Shown here: positions 18,101 through 25,801 of the stretch, piece after piece | Layout of the letters: each line of letters begins with the position of its first letter | Position numbering within the stretch: the stretch's first letter is position 1 | Position numbers and translations under genes: made by a program | Assembly (NCBI GenBank): GCA_046351595.1 | Contig: JAXLYE010000010.1 | Coordinates: 291,746 to 355,745, forward strand | Length of the DNA: 64,000 nt | Origin: JAXLYE01 sp046351595 | GTDB taxonomy: Bacteria; Myxococcota_A; Polyangia; Palsa-1104; JAEUJZ01 | Direction: 5' to 3' | The notes under the pieces: model-generated | What the model was told of the DNA's origin: nothing | Database searches by the model: none | The model's input: only the letters and a program-made list of their open reading frames with translations

Positions 18101-18870
18101 GGCAGGAGGCTCCACTGCAGCGTGTAGTTGGCGCTGGTCATGCCCTTGTAGTAGCCCGTGATCTGCAGCTTGATGTGCCCCTTGCCGTCGCGGCGCTTGA
18201 GCACGTAGACGCGCTTGAGCGGCGTGATGCGGCTGGTCCCCGACTCATAGTCGTACCAATCGGAGAGCTGCGTCCCGAGGCCGCCGATCGCGTCGGTCAG
18301 CACCTGGCACTTGCTGTCGAAGTAGTGGTCGGCGGCAAAGCGCGTGGTCGGCGCCGCGGTCACCTCGGCGAGGTCCTTGCCGTCGACGAGCGCCACGGTC
18401 ACGCCGCCGGGCCCGGAGTCGCCGCTGTTGACCTTGATCTGCCAGCGCTTGAGGGCGATGTCCCAGTCGCCGCTGTCCTGCGCCTGCACGTCGGTGAGCT
18501 CGACCTTCTTGGCGTTGACGAGGTCGAGGTAGACGAACGGGTTCTTGCTGGCGGCCATCGAGCCGCCGGCCGTGGCGTCGACCTCGGCGGTCTTTGTGTC
18601 CGGGCTGGCCGGCAGCTGCCCGAAGGTGGCGGCGCCGCTGGAAACCGAGGCGATGAGCTTGAGCTCGGGCGGCAGCTCGCAGCGCGCCGGCGCCAGGTCG
18701 GGGCTGGCCAGATCCGCCACCGGGCCGGCGAGGTCCGCGGTGGCGTCAGTGTCCGCAGGGGCAGGGGTCGAGCAGGCCGCGAGGGCGGCGCAGGCCAAGC
18801 CCGCGAGCGACCTGCCGAGAGGACCAAAAAGACCGAAGGGACTGAAGCTGGGTGAGGAGGAGGTGCGCAT
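18097..18870 (-). CDS. HmuY-like lipoprotein
   Basis: The protein has 257 residues from the ATG at 18870. This start puts a lipobox ('AALAAC') about 35 residues in. A D-L-A-rich linker ('DLAGPVADLASPDLAP') follows. The globular part has HmuY-family features: 'NPFVYLDLVNAKKVEL', 'SGDWDIALKRWQIKVNSG', and a C-terminal 'DGKGHIKLQITGYY'. HmuY proteins are extracytoplasmic lipoproteins that capture haem, although family members in other phyla may bind other ligands, and haem-binding His residues cannot be assigned here. It is the first gene of a coupled operon with a metalloprotease, which would fit taking haem from host or prey proteins. That link is inference. Confidence 0.78.
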   Translation of the reverse strand: MRTSSSPSFSPFGLFGPLGRSLAGLACAALAACSTPAPADTDATADLAGPVADLASPDLAPARCELPPELKLIASVSSGAATFGQLPASPDTKTAEVDATAGGSMAASKNPFVYLDLVNAKKVELTDVQAQDSGDWDIALKRWQIKVNSGDSGPGGVTVALVDGKDLAEVTAAPTTRFAADHYFDSKCQVLTDAIGGLGTQLSDWYDYESGTSRITPLKRVYVLKRRDGKGHIKLQITGYYKGMTSANYTLQWSLLP

Positions 18871-19074
18871 GGCGTGTCCCGGGGGTTGGGGGTGGCCCGC
18901 CGTGCGGTGCACCGGCGAGACCGCGACCGGTCAAGTCGGGCTTGGCCCCAACCGCGGCCGCGGCGCGCGGACTATAACAAAGTGCCGCTCCGTCGCGCTC
19001 GTCGGCCAGGCGACGGCGGGGCTTGGGCCCGGCGAAAGAGCTGTGCATGATAAGCAGCTGGAGAGCTTTTGTTG

Positions 19075-20265
19075 ATGCGACGTGCCCGGCCAAACCTCGC
19101 GCGGTGTCTACGGAAGGTGCGGCCGCGTGCCGCCCTCGCCGCGTCGGTGCTGGCGTCGGTGCTGGGCAGCGGCCCGCTCGGGGCGGCGCTCGGCGGCTGG
19201 TTCGGCGGAGCCGGGGAGGCGCGCGCCCAGCGCATGCTGCAGCCCGGCGCCATGCAGACCACGCCGCGGCCGCCGAGCGAGCCGGTGCCCGTCGAGGAGT
19301 TCTACGACGCGCTCAAGGACTACGGCGTCTTTCTGGACACCGATCGCTACGGCGTCGCGTTCTGCCCGTACCCGGACATCGTCGGCCCCGACTTCCAGCC
19401 ATACCTGCGCGGCCGCTGGGTCATGACCGAGTACGGCTGGACCTTCACCAGCGACATCCGCATCAGCTGGATCACGGATCACTACGGCCGCTGGGTCGAC
19501 GTCAACCTGCCAAACTGCACCTGGGCCTGGGTGCCGGGCGGCGATTGGAGCCCGGCCTGGGTCGACTTCCGCGTCAGCGACAAGGTCATCGCCTGGCGCC
19601 CGCAGCCCTACGCCGGCCCGAAGGTGCAGTTCCGTCGCCGCGAGGCGCAGCGCTTCCCGCGCATCGCGCTGCCGCCGGTCAGCCAGTCCTCGGACGCCGG
19701 CTACGTCGCGGTGCGCGACGGCGAGTTCCAGTCGCGGCGGCTGGACTACGTGGCGCTCACCGGCGTGCCGCTGTACACCGCGCTGCGCGACACCTCACCG
19801 CTGGTCGACGTGCGCGGCGGCCTGCACTCGCCCGAGCGCGACCAGATCATCGCCCGCCTGCTCGAGCGCCGCGGCACCACCGTCGCGCAGGGCGACAAGC
19901 GCGGCGCCGCGGCGGCGCCGGGTGCGGCTCAGGGCGCCGCCGTCGATCAGGGCGGCGAGCCGGCGCAGCGACGGCGCAAGGGCCAGACCGGGGTGCCCGG
20001 CAAGGACGCGCCGCCGCAGGGCGCAGCCGGCAGCGTGCGCGCGGGCCTGCCCGGACCCGACGTCCCGGCGCGCGAGAAGCAGCCGATCGGTCAGCCGCCG
20101 CCGACGCCGCCCGGGCGCAACGACGCGACCGCGGGCTCGGCCGGCAACCCGGGCACGTTCCAGGGCGCCAAGGTGCTCGAGTGGGGCAAGCCCAAGCAGC
20201 CGGCGCAGCCGCCCAAGACCGAGGTCCGCGACCTCGATCGCACGCTCAACAAGCCCAAGCCGTGA
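19075..20265 (+). CDS. DUF6600-like secreted protein
   Basis: The 396-residue product starts at ATG 19075 (GGAGAG upstream). The signal peptide is long and basic, with a likely cleavage after 'GEARA'. Residues ~65-175 contain aromatic repeats such as 'FYDALKDYGVFLDT', 'WVMTEYGWTFTSD', 'HYGRWVDV' and 'WVPGGDWSPAWVDFR', as in the DUF6600 group of bacterial secreted proteins. The last ~140 residues are Ala/Gly/Pro/Gln-rich and disordered. The function is unknown; a cell-surface or periplasmic role is likely. It is divergent from the HmuY operon, with 204 bp between the two starts where both promoters must lie. Confidence 0.75.
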   Translation: MRRARPNLARCLRKVRPRAALAASVLASVLGSGPLGAALGGWFGGAGEARAQRMLQPGAMQTTPRPPSEPVPVEEFYDALKDYGVFLDTDRYGVAFCPYPDIVGPDFQPYLRGRWVMTEYGWTFTSDIRISWITDHYGRWVDVNLPNCTWAWVPGGDWSPAWVDFRVSDKVIAWRPQPYAGPKVQFRRREAQRFPRIALPPVSQSSDAGYVAVRDGEFQSRRLDYVALTGVPLYTALRDTSPLVDVRGGLHSPERDQIIARLLERRGTTVAQGDKRGAAAAPGAAQGAAVDQGGEPAQRRRKGQTGVPGKDAPPQGAAGSVRAGLPGPDVPAREKQPIGQPPPTPPGRNDATAGSAGNPGTFQGAKVLEWGKPKQPAQPPKTEVRDLDRTLNKPKP

Positions 20266-20313
20266 CCGGCCGACCGGATCGAGACTTGCGCCAGCCGCGC
20301 GGCCAGCCGGCCG

Positions 20314-21153
20314 CTAGGCGTCCATGCGCTCGACGAGCCAGCGCAGCGTCGTGGTGTCGCCCGTGGCGCGGACCGCGTAGCTGGCGTCCGCGCCCGGCAG
20401 GCGCAGCGAGCAGCGCCGGATCCGCCGCTTGACCTCGGCGCCGCCGAGCGCGATCGCGGGCTGCGGCGTGCCCTCGCCGGGCAGCGCCCCGAAGTCAGGA
20501 TCCCAGGGCAGCACGATCGAGATCTCGGAGGCGCCGTCGGGCGCGCTCGCCATCTCGAGCTTGGGCAGGAGCGGCAGCGGCCGCCGCGCCGGCAGCCGCT
20601 GCAACAGCGCCGCCAGCGCCCGCGCCGAGCTCCCCGGGTCGGCGCCGCTCGTGCCCTCGATCGGCGCCAGCTCGGCCGCCAGATCCTCGAGGGTGCAGGC
20701 GGTCGGCGGCGGCAGGTTGAGGGCGCCGGCCAGGTAGCGCGCGAGCGCCTCGTCGGGCGGCAGCCAGAGCGGGTCGAAGACCTCGGTGCCGTCGACCGTC
20801 ACGTCGATGGCGGCGCCGCCGGCCGGGCCCTGCAGGCCGAGCACGAAGAAGTCGGTGTCGAAGCGCTTGGGCTCCAGCGACGGCGTGATCCAGTGCGCGA
20901 AGGGGACGAAGCGGTCGAGATCGGTGCAGGCGAGGCCGACCTCCTCGCGCAGCTCGCGCGCGGCGGCGGCGCGGCTTTGCCGCTCGGCGCCCGCGGCGGC
21001 ATCGGCCTCGTCGACGCGCCCGCCGGGGAAGACGTAGGCGTTGGCCATGAAGCTGGCGCGGTGGCTGCGCCGCACCAGCAGCACCTCGACGCGACCGCCC
21101 GTCGGGGCGGCGCGCAGGCACAGGACCGTGGCGGCCTTGCGCGGCGCGCTCAC
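20314..21153 (-). CDS. Nudix hydrolase (NUDT7/19-like)
   Basis: The 279-residue protein starts at GTG 21153. This start was chosen because GTGA overlaps the stop of the thioesterase gene. The Nudix box begins 'GGRVDEADAAAG' and ends 'ARELREEVGL', with the catalytic REXXEE Glu residues; 'FPGG' precedes it. The long C-terminal half, with 'FDPLWLPPDEAL', is like the CoA-diphosphatase/NUDT19 branch. It probably cleaves a nucleoside diphosphate derivative, possibly an acyl-CoA. Linkage with an acyl-CoA thioesterase supports a CoA-related substrate, but this is inference. Confidence 0.85.
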   Translation of the reverse strand: MSAPRKAATVLCLRAAPTGGRVEVLLVRRSHRASFMANAYVFPGGRVDEADAAAGAERQSRAAAARELREEVGLACTDLDRFVPFAHWITPSLEPKRFDTDFFVLGLQGPAGGAAIDVTVDGTEVFDPLWLPPDEALARYLAGALNLPPPTACTLEDLAAELAPIEGTSGADPGSSARALAALLQRLPARRPLPLLPKLEMASAPDGASEISIVLPWDPDFGALPGEGTPQPAIALGGAEVKRRIRRCSLRLPGADASYAVRATGDTTTLRWLVERMDA

Positions 21154-21563
21154 GCCGACACCCGCTGGAACAGGGCGCGGATGTCGTCGGGGATCGGGCA
21201 CGCGCTGAAGGTCTTCATGTCGACACACGCCGAGGTCAGGTCACACGTCACGCAGAGCACGCCGTCGCGCTCGCGGTAGCCGACGTAGCGGATGAGGACC
21301 GAGCTCGTGCCCAGGTGCGGCACCGACAGGTCGAGGACCAGCCGATCGCCGTAGCGCAGCGGCGCCTTGTAGTCGGCCTCGAGGTGCACCGTCGGAAAGC
21401 CCAGGCGCAGCTCGTCGAGCAGCCGCACGTACGACATGCCGCTGTCGTTGAAGAAGTCCTCGAACGCCTCGTGGAAGTAGATGAAAAACTGCGGGTAGTA
21501 GACGATGCCCGCGTGGTCTACGTCGCCGAAGCGGACGGGGATGCTGGTGCGGAACGGCGGCAT
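21150..21563 (-). CDS. Acyl-CoA thioesterase, hot-dog fold (4HBT/YbgC-like)
   Basis: The 137-residue protein has 'VRFGDVDHAGIVYYPQFF' at its N terminus, the YbgC-type active-site region with the catalytic Asp, followed by 'YFHEAFEDFF' on the central hot-dog helix. It should hydrolyse acyl-CoA thioesters in the cytoplasm; chain-length preference is unknown. It lies 13 bp downstream of yggX and is coupled to the Nudix gene by a GTGA overlap, so the three form one transcription unit. Confidence 0.9.
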   Translation of the reverse strand: MPPFRTSIPVRFGDVDHAGIVYYPQFFIYFHEAFEDFFNDSGMSYVRLLDELRLGFPTVHLEADYKAPLRYGDRLVLDLSVPHLGTSSVLIRYVGYRERDGVLCVTCDLTSACVDMKTFSACPIPDDIRALFQRVSA

Positions 21564-21576
21564 GCGGCGCGGTGTA

Positions 21577-21879
21577 TCAGTGGTGGTGGCCGTGACCGTG
21601 GCCGGCCTTCTGGTCGACGAAGTCCGGCGGCAGCGCCGAGCCCTCGCCGAAGAAGAAGTCGTCGCAGCGCTTGTGCAGAAACTCGAAGGACTGCGGCGTC
21701 ACCAGGTCCAGGCGGTACTCGTTGATGAGCATCTTCGAGTGCTCCAGCCACATCTGCCAGGCCTGGGCCGAGACCTCGTTGTAGATGCGCTCACCGAGCG
21801 CGTCGTCGAAGGGCACGAAGTCGAGGCCGGGGAGCTCGCGCTGGAGCTTCTTGCACTGCACCATGCGGGTCGTCGTCAT
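21577..21879 (-). CDS. yggX: Probable Fe(2+)-trafficking / oxidative damage protection protein (YggX)
   Basis: The 100-residue protein begins 'MVQCKKLQRELPGLDF' (after MTTT) and contains 'AWQMWLEHSKMLINEYRL', the YggX family pattern, including the conserved early Cys. YggX protects Fe-S clusters and helps iron trafficking in the cytoplasm in enterobacteria. A C-terminal 'GHGHGHHH' tail, apparently absent from the usual ~90-residue family members, could bind metal. It is the first gene of the yggX-thioesterase-Nudix unit. Confidence 0.92.
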   Translation of the reverse strand: MTTTRMVQCKKLQRELPGLDFVPFDDALGERIYNEVSAQAWQMWLEHSKMLINEYRLDLVTPQSFEFLHKRCDDFFFGEGSALPPDFVDQKAGHGHGHHH

Positions 21880-21898
21880 CTCGGGCTGATCTCCATCT

Positions 21899-21964
21899 AG
21901 GACCGGCGCAGCCGGCGGCAAGGACCGGCGCAGCCGGCAGTAAGGACCGGCGCAGCCGGCGGCG
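21899..21964. repeat. Three 22-bp tandem repeats upstream of yggX
   Basis: Units AGGACCGGCGCAGCCGG plus five variable bases begin at 21899, 21921 and 21943. The spacing equals about two DNA turns, so bound proteins would lie on one face. They lie in the yggX leader/promoter region. Confidence 0.75.
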
Positions 21965-21997
21965 TTCGGCGGGATTCTACTTGGCCGCCCCGCGCGC

Positions 21998-22054
21998 ACC
22001 CAGGTTTTTTGCCCCGGCGCGTCGCTGCCTCGCGGCGGGGCAAAAAACCTGGGT
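21998..22054. repeat. Long perfect hairpin between divergent genes
   Basis: An 18-bp perfect inverted repeat (ACCCAGGTTTTTTGCCCC at 21998-22015 with its complement at 22037-22054) encloses a 21-nt loop. It can be extended outward by six more pairs (CGCGCG) past one bulged base. The stem contains T6/A6 tracts, as in bidirectional terminators, yet it lies between two divergent starts (yggX and the HhH gene), where termination would block upstream read-through in both directions. It could also be a small miniature element. Confidence 0.75.
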
Positions 22055-22164
22055 CGCGCGGACCCTGACAACGGGCGTGACATCGCTCATAGTCTCGAGC
22101 GGGCCCCGCCGGCCCGCCGCGGCAGGCCGAGCGAGCTCGCGAACAACCAACGAGGGAGCGCGCC

Positions 22165-23142
22165 ATGTCCGAGATCCCCAACGCCGAAGTCGCCGACCGC
22201 CTCGACGAGGCGGCGCAGCTCCTGGAGCAGCAGGGCGCAAACCCCTTCCGCTGCCGCGCCTACCAGCGGGCGGCTGCGTTCGTGCGGTCGCTCGAGCGGC
22301 CGGTGGCCGCGATCTGGCGCGAGGAAGGCGAGGAGGGCCTGCTGCGCCTGCCCGGCATCGGACCGCACCTCATGCACGCGCTGCGCGATCTGGTGCAGAA
22401 CGGCCGGCTGGGCATGGTCGATCGGCTGCGCGGCGAGACCGATCCGGTGGCGCTGTTGTCGTCGCTGCCGGGCATCGGCGAGCGGACCGCCGAGCGCCTG
22501 CACACCGAGCTCGGAATCGAGACCCTGTGGGACCTCGAGCACGCGGCGCGGGCGGGGCGGCTCGCGCGCCTGGGGTTCGGGCCCAAGCGCACGAGCGGGC
22601 TGCGCGACTGCCTGGCGCAGCGCCTGGGGCGCGCGCGGACCCCGCTCGAACCGCCGGCCGCGGCGCCGCCCGAGCCGCCCGTCGCCGAGCTGCTCGACGT
22701 CGACCGCGAGTACTGCGACAAGGCGGCGGCGGGTCTTCTGCACCGCATCGCGCCGCGCCGCCACAACCCGCACCACGAGGCGTGGCTGCCGGTGCTCCAC
22801 ACCCACCGTGTCCTCGAGCGGCCGGGGGCACACGCCGACCGGCACTACACCGCGCTGTTCTCGAACACGGCGCAGGCGCACAAGCTGCACAAGACCCACG
22901 ACTGGGTCGTGCTCTACTACCATGACGACGTGCACGACGACCGGCACGACGGGCACGCCGGCGGCGAGCCGCACGAGCGGCAGTGCACCGTCGTCACCGC
23001 GCGCAGCGGTCCGCTGACCGGCCGGCGCGTGGTCCGCGGCCGCGAGGGCGAGTGCGCGCGCTACTACGAAGAGGCGGCGCGCTCTGCACCGGCGCCTCGC
23101 GATGGCGACGACGACGCGCAGCAGCGCCTGGCCCTGGGCTGA
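22165..23142 (+). CDS. Helix-hairpin-helix DNA-binding protein (PolX N-terminal-like)
   Basis: The 325-residue protein begins like the 8-kDa domain of family X DNA polymerases: 'VADRLDEAAQLLEQQGANPF' and 'RAYQRAAAFVRSL'. Two HhH motifs follow, 'LLRLPGIGPHLMHAL' and 'LSSLPGIGERTAERL', and then a related 'LGFGPKRTSGL'. The nucleotidyltransferase and PHP domains of PolX are absent. The second half ('VLYYHDDVHDDRHDGH') is His/Asp-rich and carries no recognised catalytic motif. It is probably a DNA-structure-binding protein. Start ATG 22165 has GAGGGAG upstream. Confidence 0.82.
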   Translation: MSEIPNAEVADRLDEAAQLLEQQGANPFRCRAYQRAAAFVRSLERPVAAIWREEGEEGLLRLPGIGPHLMHALRDLVQNGRLGMVDRLRGETDPVALLSSLPGIGERTAERLHTELGIETLWDLEHAARAGRLARLGFGPKRTSGLRDCLAQRLGRARTPLEPPAAAPPEPPVAELLDVDREYCDKAAAGLLHRIAPRRHNPHHEAWLPVLHTHRVLERPGAHADRHYTALFSNTAQAHKLHKTHDWVVLYYHDDVHDDRHDGHAGGEPHERQCTVVTARSGPLTGRRVVRGREGECARYYEEAARSAPAPRDGDDDAQQRLALG

Positions 23143-23166
23143 GCGGCGCGGCGCCGGCCCGGGTGA

Positions 23167-23242
23167 CATTGATCAATGTTGATCAACGTTGATCAACCTA
23201 GTTGATCGCGATCAACATCGATCAACCTGGTTGAGCGGGATC
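23167..23242. repeat. Cluster of GATC palindromes between convergent genes
   Basis: Seven GATC sites lie within 72 bp. They sit in CATTGATCAATG (23167-23178), two abutting GTTGATCAAC palindromes (23178-23187, 23188-23197), a 16-bp palindrome GTTGATCGCGATCAAC (23201-23216) and related half-sites up to 23242. The tract is markedly AT-richer than its surroundings and lies between two convergent stop codons. It may be a bidirectional terminator or a protein/methylase target. Confidence 0.7.
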
Positions 23243-23246
23243 AACA

Positions 23247-24053
23247 TCAGCTCGCGTCGATGCACAGCTCGACGGTGTTGATGACCAGGTCGCTCGAGCT
23301 CGGGCCAGCGTAGAGGCGGATGCCGGTCAGGCCCTTGGCGTCGCCGACGCGCACGTTGGCGGTGTAGTCGACCGAGGTCCACGTGTACGGCCAGGCGTTG
23401 CTCACCGAGTTGGCCGGCGAGCTGATGTCGCCGTACAGCGGCGACCAGGCGCGGAAGCTGCCGCTGGCGGTGGTGTTGTAGCTGCGGCCGTAGATCGACA
23501 GCGTGGCGCCGCTGATGCGGGTCAGGCCCTCGAGGCTGAAGCGGATGAGGATCCAGTTGCCGCTGGCGATGTTGATGCCGCCGCCGTGCAGCGCGTCGGT
23601 GAACGAGGTGGAGAAGGCCGGCACCGCCTCCCAGTTGCTGCGGTCGGGCAGGCCGAAGGCCTCGAGGCTGGCCGAGGTGCTGCCCGAGTACTTGAAGCGG
23701 AACGCGGCCCAGCCGCTGCCGCGCATGCACGGCGGCCGGCCCGCGAGATCACCGGCAGCGGCCGCGAGGTCGCGCGGCGGCGCCAGATCCACGCCGCGCA
23801 GATCGAGGCCGAGCAGGTCGGCCGGCGCCGTCGCCGACAGGTCCTGCGGATCGTAGTCGTCGGAGAAGTCGTAGCGCGTGCCGCGGCGCATGTCGCTGAC
23901 CTTGTCGGGGTCCTCGCCGGCGCCGCCGCGGCTGCAGGCGGCGGGCCAGAGGACAAGGCCGAGCAGCCCGCTGGCGAACAGGAGGTACGAGCCCGGGCGC
24001 CGCCTGGGGGCGCACGCTTCCCGATGGCTGACAGGGACAAGCGGACCGAACAT
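23247..24053 (-). CDS. Lipoprotein of unknown function with D-L-x linker
   Basis: The 268-residue protein starts at ATG 24053; no good ribosome site is visible, so the start is tentative. The signal ends in 'LVLWPAAC', a lipobox. A linker of 'DLLGLDLRGVDLAPPRDLA' type follows, similar to that of the HmuY-like lipoprotein at 18097. The globular part ('FRFKYSGSTSASLEAFG', 'GTRYDFS', 'YTWTSVDYTANV') looks like a beta-sandwich, and its end 'LVINTVELCIDAS' recalls carbohydrate-binding or jelly-roll folds. No enzyme motif is seen. Confidence 0.72.
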   Translation of the reverse strand: MFGPLVPVSHREACAPRRRPGSYLLFASGLLGLVLWPAACSRGGAGEDPDKVSDMRRGTRYDFSDDYDPQDLSATAPADLLGLDLRGVDLAPPRDLAAAAGDLAGRPPCMRGSGWAAFRFKYSGSTSASLEAFGLPDRSNWEAVPAFSTSFTDALHGGGINIASGNWILIRFSLEGLTRISGATLSIYGRSYNTTASGSFRAWSPLYGDISSPANSVSNAWPYTWTSVDYTANVRVGDAKGLTGIRLYAGPSSSDLVINTVELCIDAS

Positions 24054-24232
24054 GAGCGCGGCATAACACAAGAACACGACGCCCGCCCGCCCGCTCGCCG
24101 ACCAGCCGGGCCGCACCGTCGCGGCACCGCAGCGGGCGTCGGCGCGGCCTCGGCAGGACCGGGCCGGCCGGGTCGCGAGCTGGTGAAATGATTGGGTTGA
24201 TCTTTGCTCAATACGGGGCTCACACTTCGTAC

Positions 24233-25783
24233 ATGAGCAAAGCCTCCCTTCCGCTGTGTTGGTCGCTCCGCCGGCGCCAGGCTGCTCAGGCCGCCGGGCT
24301 CCTCGTCACGCTGGCTTTCGGCTGCGGTGCTCCCGAGGGGGATCCGTCGCCTCCTCCGCCCTCGGGGGAGGTCACGCCGCCCGGGGCGGTCGAGGCCACG
24401 CCGCCGCCCGGCTTCATCGCCGCCTCGCCGCAGCGGCCGGGTGATGCGAAAAAGGGCTACGACACGCTGGTCAACTTCGGCTACGTGCGCTGCGGCGTGC
24501 CGTACTCGCTGTTCGCCGCGTACTCGCTGCTGTTCCCGACGAAGGAGGCGGACAAGCTGCCCGGCCGCACCGGCCACAATGCGCAGCTGCCGTACTACCT
24601 GTCGGCGTTCACCAACAAGCAGGGCGTCGAGCTCGTGTCGCCAAACTGCATGGTCTGTCACGTCTCGCGCATGGGCGGCAAGCTGGTCGTCGGCCTCGGC
24701 GAGACCAACAGCGACTACACCAGCGGGCTGACCTCGTTCGGCGACCTGTTGAGCAAGCTCTTGTCGCTGGGCATCGGGCTCAAGCCCGCCGAGAAGGCCG
24801 AGCTCGATCGCTTCCTCGCCCGCAGCCAGGCCGTCGGTGAGTTCCTGGTGACGCGGACGCGCGGCACCAACCCGGCCGACAACCTCGGCGCGGTGCTCGC
24901 CGCGCACCGCGATCCGGTGACGCTCGGCTGGAGCGACAAGCCGCGCATGGAGCTGCCCGACAAGGAGCCGGTGCCGTTCGACGTGCCGCCGTGGTGGCGC
25001 GTGCGCAAGAAGAACGCGCTCTATTACCTCGGCTTCGGGCAGGGCGATCACTCGCGGCTGATGATGGCGGCGTCGATGCTGTGCACCGACAGCACCGCCG
25101 AGGCCGACGAGATCGACGCGCGCTTCCCGGACGTGCGCGCCTACCTGGCCGAGCTCGGGGCGCCGAGCTACCCGTTCGCGATCGACAAGGCGCTCGCCGA
25201 CAGCGGCCGCGGCGTCTTCGAGCGCACCTGCTCGCGCTGCCACGGCACCTACGCGCCGGCCGTCGCCGGCCCGAGCGGCGCCCTTTTGCGCGACCGCGAC
25301 CAGGATCGCTACCCCAACCGCCTCATCGACATCGACGAGGTCCGCACCGACCCGATGCCCATCGAGGAGATCGAGACGCCGCGCGGCCGCAGCTACACCG
25401 CCTGGCTCAACGAGAGCTGGTTCGGCAAGGTTTCGCGCATCAAGCCCGGGCACGGCTACGTCGCGCCGCCGCTCGACGGCATCTGGGCCACGGCGCCGTT
25501 TTTGCACAACGGCTCGGTGCCGACGCTGGAGGCGCTGCTCGACAGCAGCAAGCGGCCGCGCTACTTCACCCGCCGCTTCGTGCCCGACGACTTCGATCCG
25601 GTGGCGGTGGGCGTGCGCGTGACGCCGCTCGATCACGGCCAGCTCGACGAGAAGGATCCGCAGAAGCGGGCGGCGCTTTATGACACCACGCTGCGCGGCT
25701 ACTCGAACCGCGGCCACACCTTCGGCGACGCCCTCGGCGCCGACGAGCGCAAGGCCGTCCTGGAGTACCTGAAGACGCTGTAG
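24233..25783 (+). CDS. Di-haem c-type cytochrome lipoprotein (RoxA/CcpA-like)
   Basis: The 516-residue protein starts at ATG 24233 and has a lipobox 'LAFGC'. Two haem c motifs, 'NCMVCH' near residue 140 and 'TCSRCH' near residue 335, are spaced about 200 residues apart, as in the cytochrome c peroxidase/RoxA superfamily. 'FIAASPQRPGDAKKGYDTLVNFGYVRCG' marks the N-terminal region, given here only as a landmark in pieces 'KKGYDTLVNFGYVRCG'. 'APPLDGIWATAPFLHNGSVP' is the usual C-terminal haem-ligand region. It is an extracytoplasmic redox enzyme; whether it reduces peroxide or oxygenates an organic substrate cannot be told. Codon use matches its neighbours. Confidence 0.85.
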   Translation: MSKASLPLCWSLRRRQAAQAAGLLVTLAFGCGAPEGDPSPPPPSGEVTPPGAVEATPPPGFIAASPQRPGDAKKGYDTLVNFGYVRCGVPYSLFAAYSLLFPTKEADKLPGRTGHNAQLPYYLSAFTNKQGVELVSPNCMVCHVSRMGGKLVVGLGETNSDYTSGLTSFGDLLSKLLSLGIGLKPAEKAELDRFLARSQAVGEFLVTRTRGTNPADNLGAVLAAHRDPVTLGWSDKPRMELPDKEPVPFDVPPWWRVRKKNALYYLGFGQGDHSRLMMAASMLCTDSTAEADEIDARFPDVRAYLAELGAPSYPFAIDKALADSGRGVFERTCSRCHGTYAPAVAGPSGALLRDRDQDRYPNRLIDIDEVRTDPMPIEEIETPRGRSYTAWLNESWFGKVSRIKPGHGYVAPPLDGIWATAPFLHNGSVPTLEALLDSSKRPRYFTRRFVPDDFDPVAVGVRVTPLDHGQLDEKDPQKRAALYDTTLRGYSNRGHTFGDALGADERKAVLEYLKTL

Positions 25784-25801
25784 CGAGCGGGCCCGGTCGC
25801 G

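Noticed and set aside
23167..23242. CRISPR array
   Set aside because: Units are palindromes without regular spacers and no cas genes are present; the same holds for the 21-bp array at 5590-6208.
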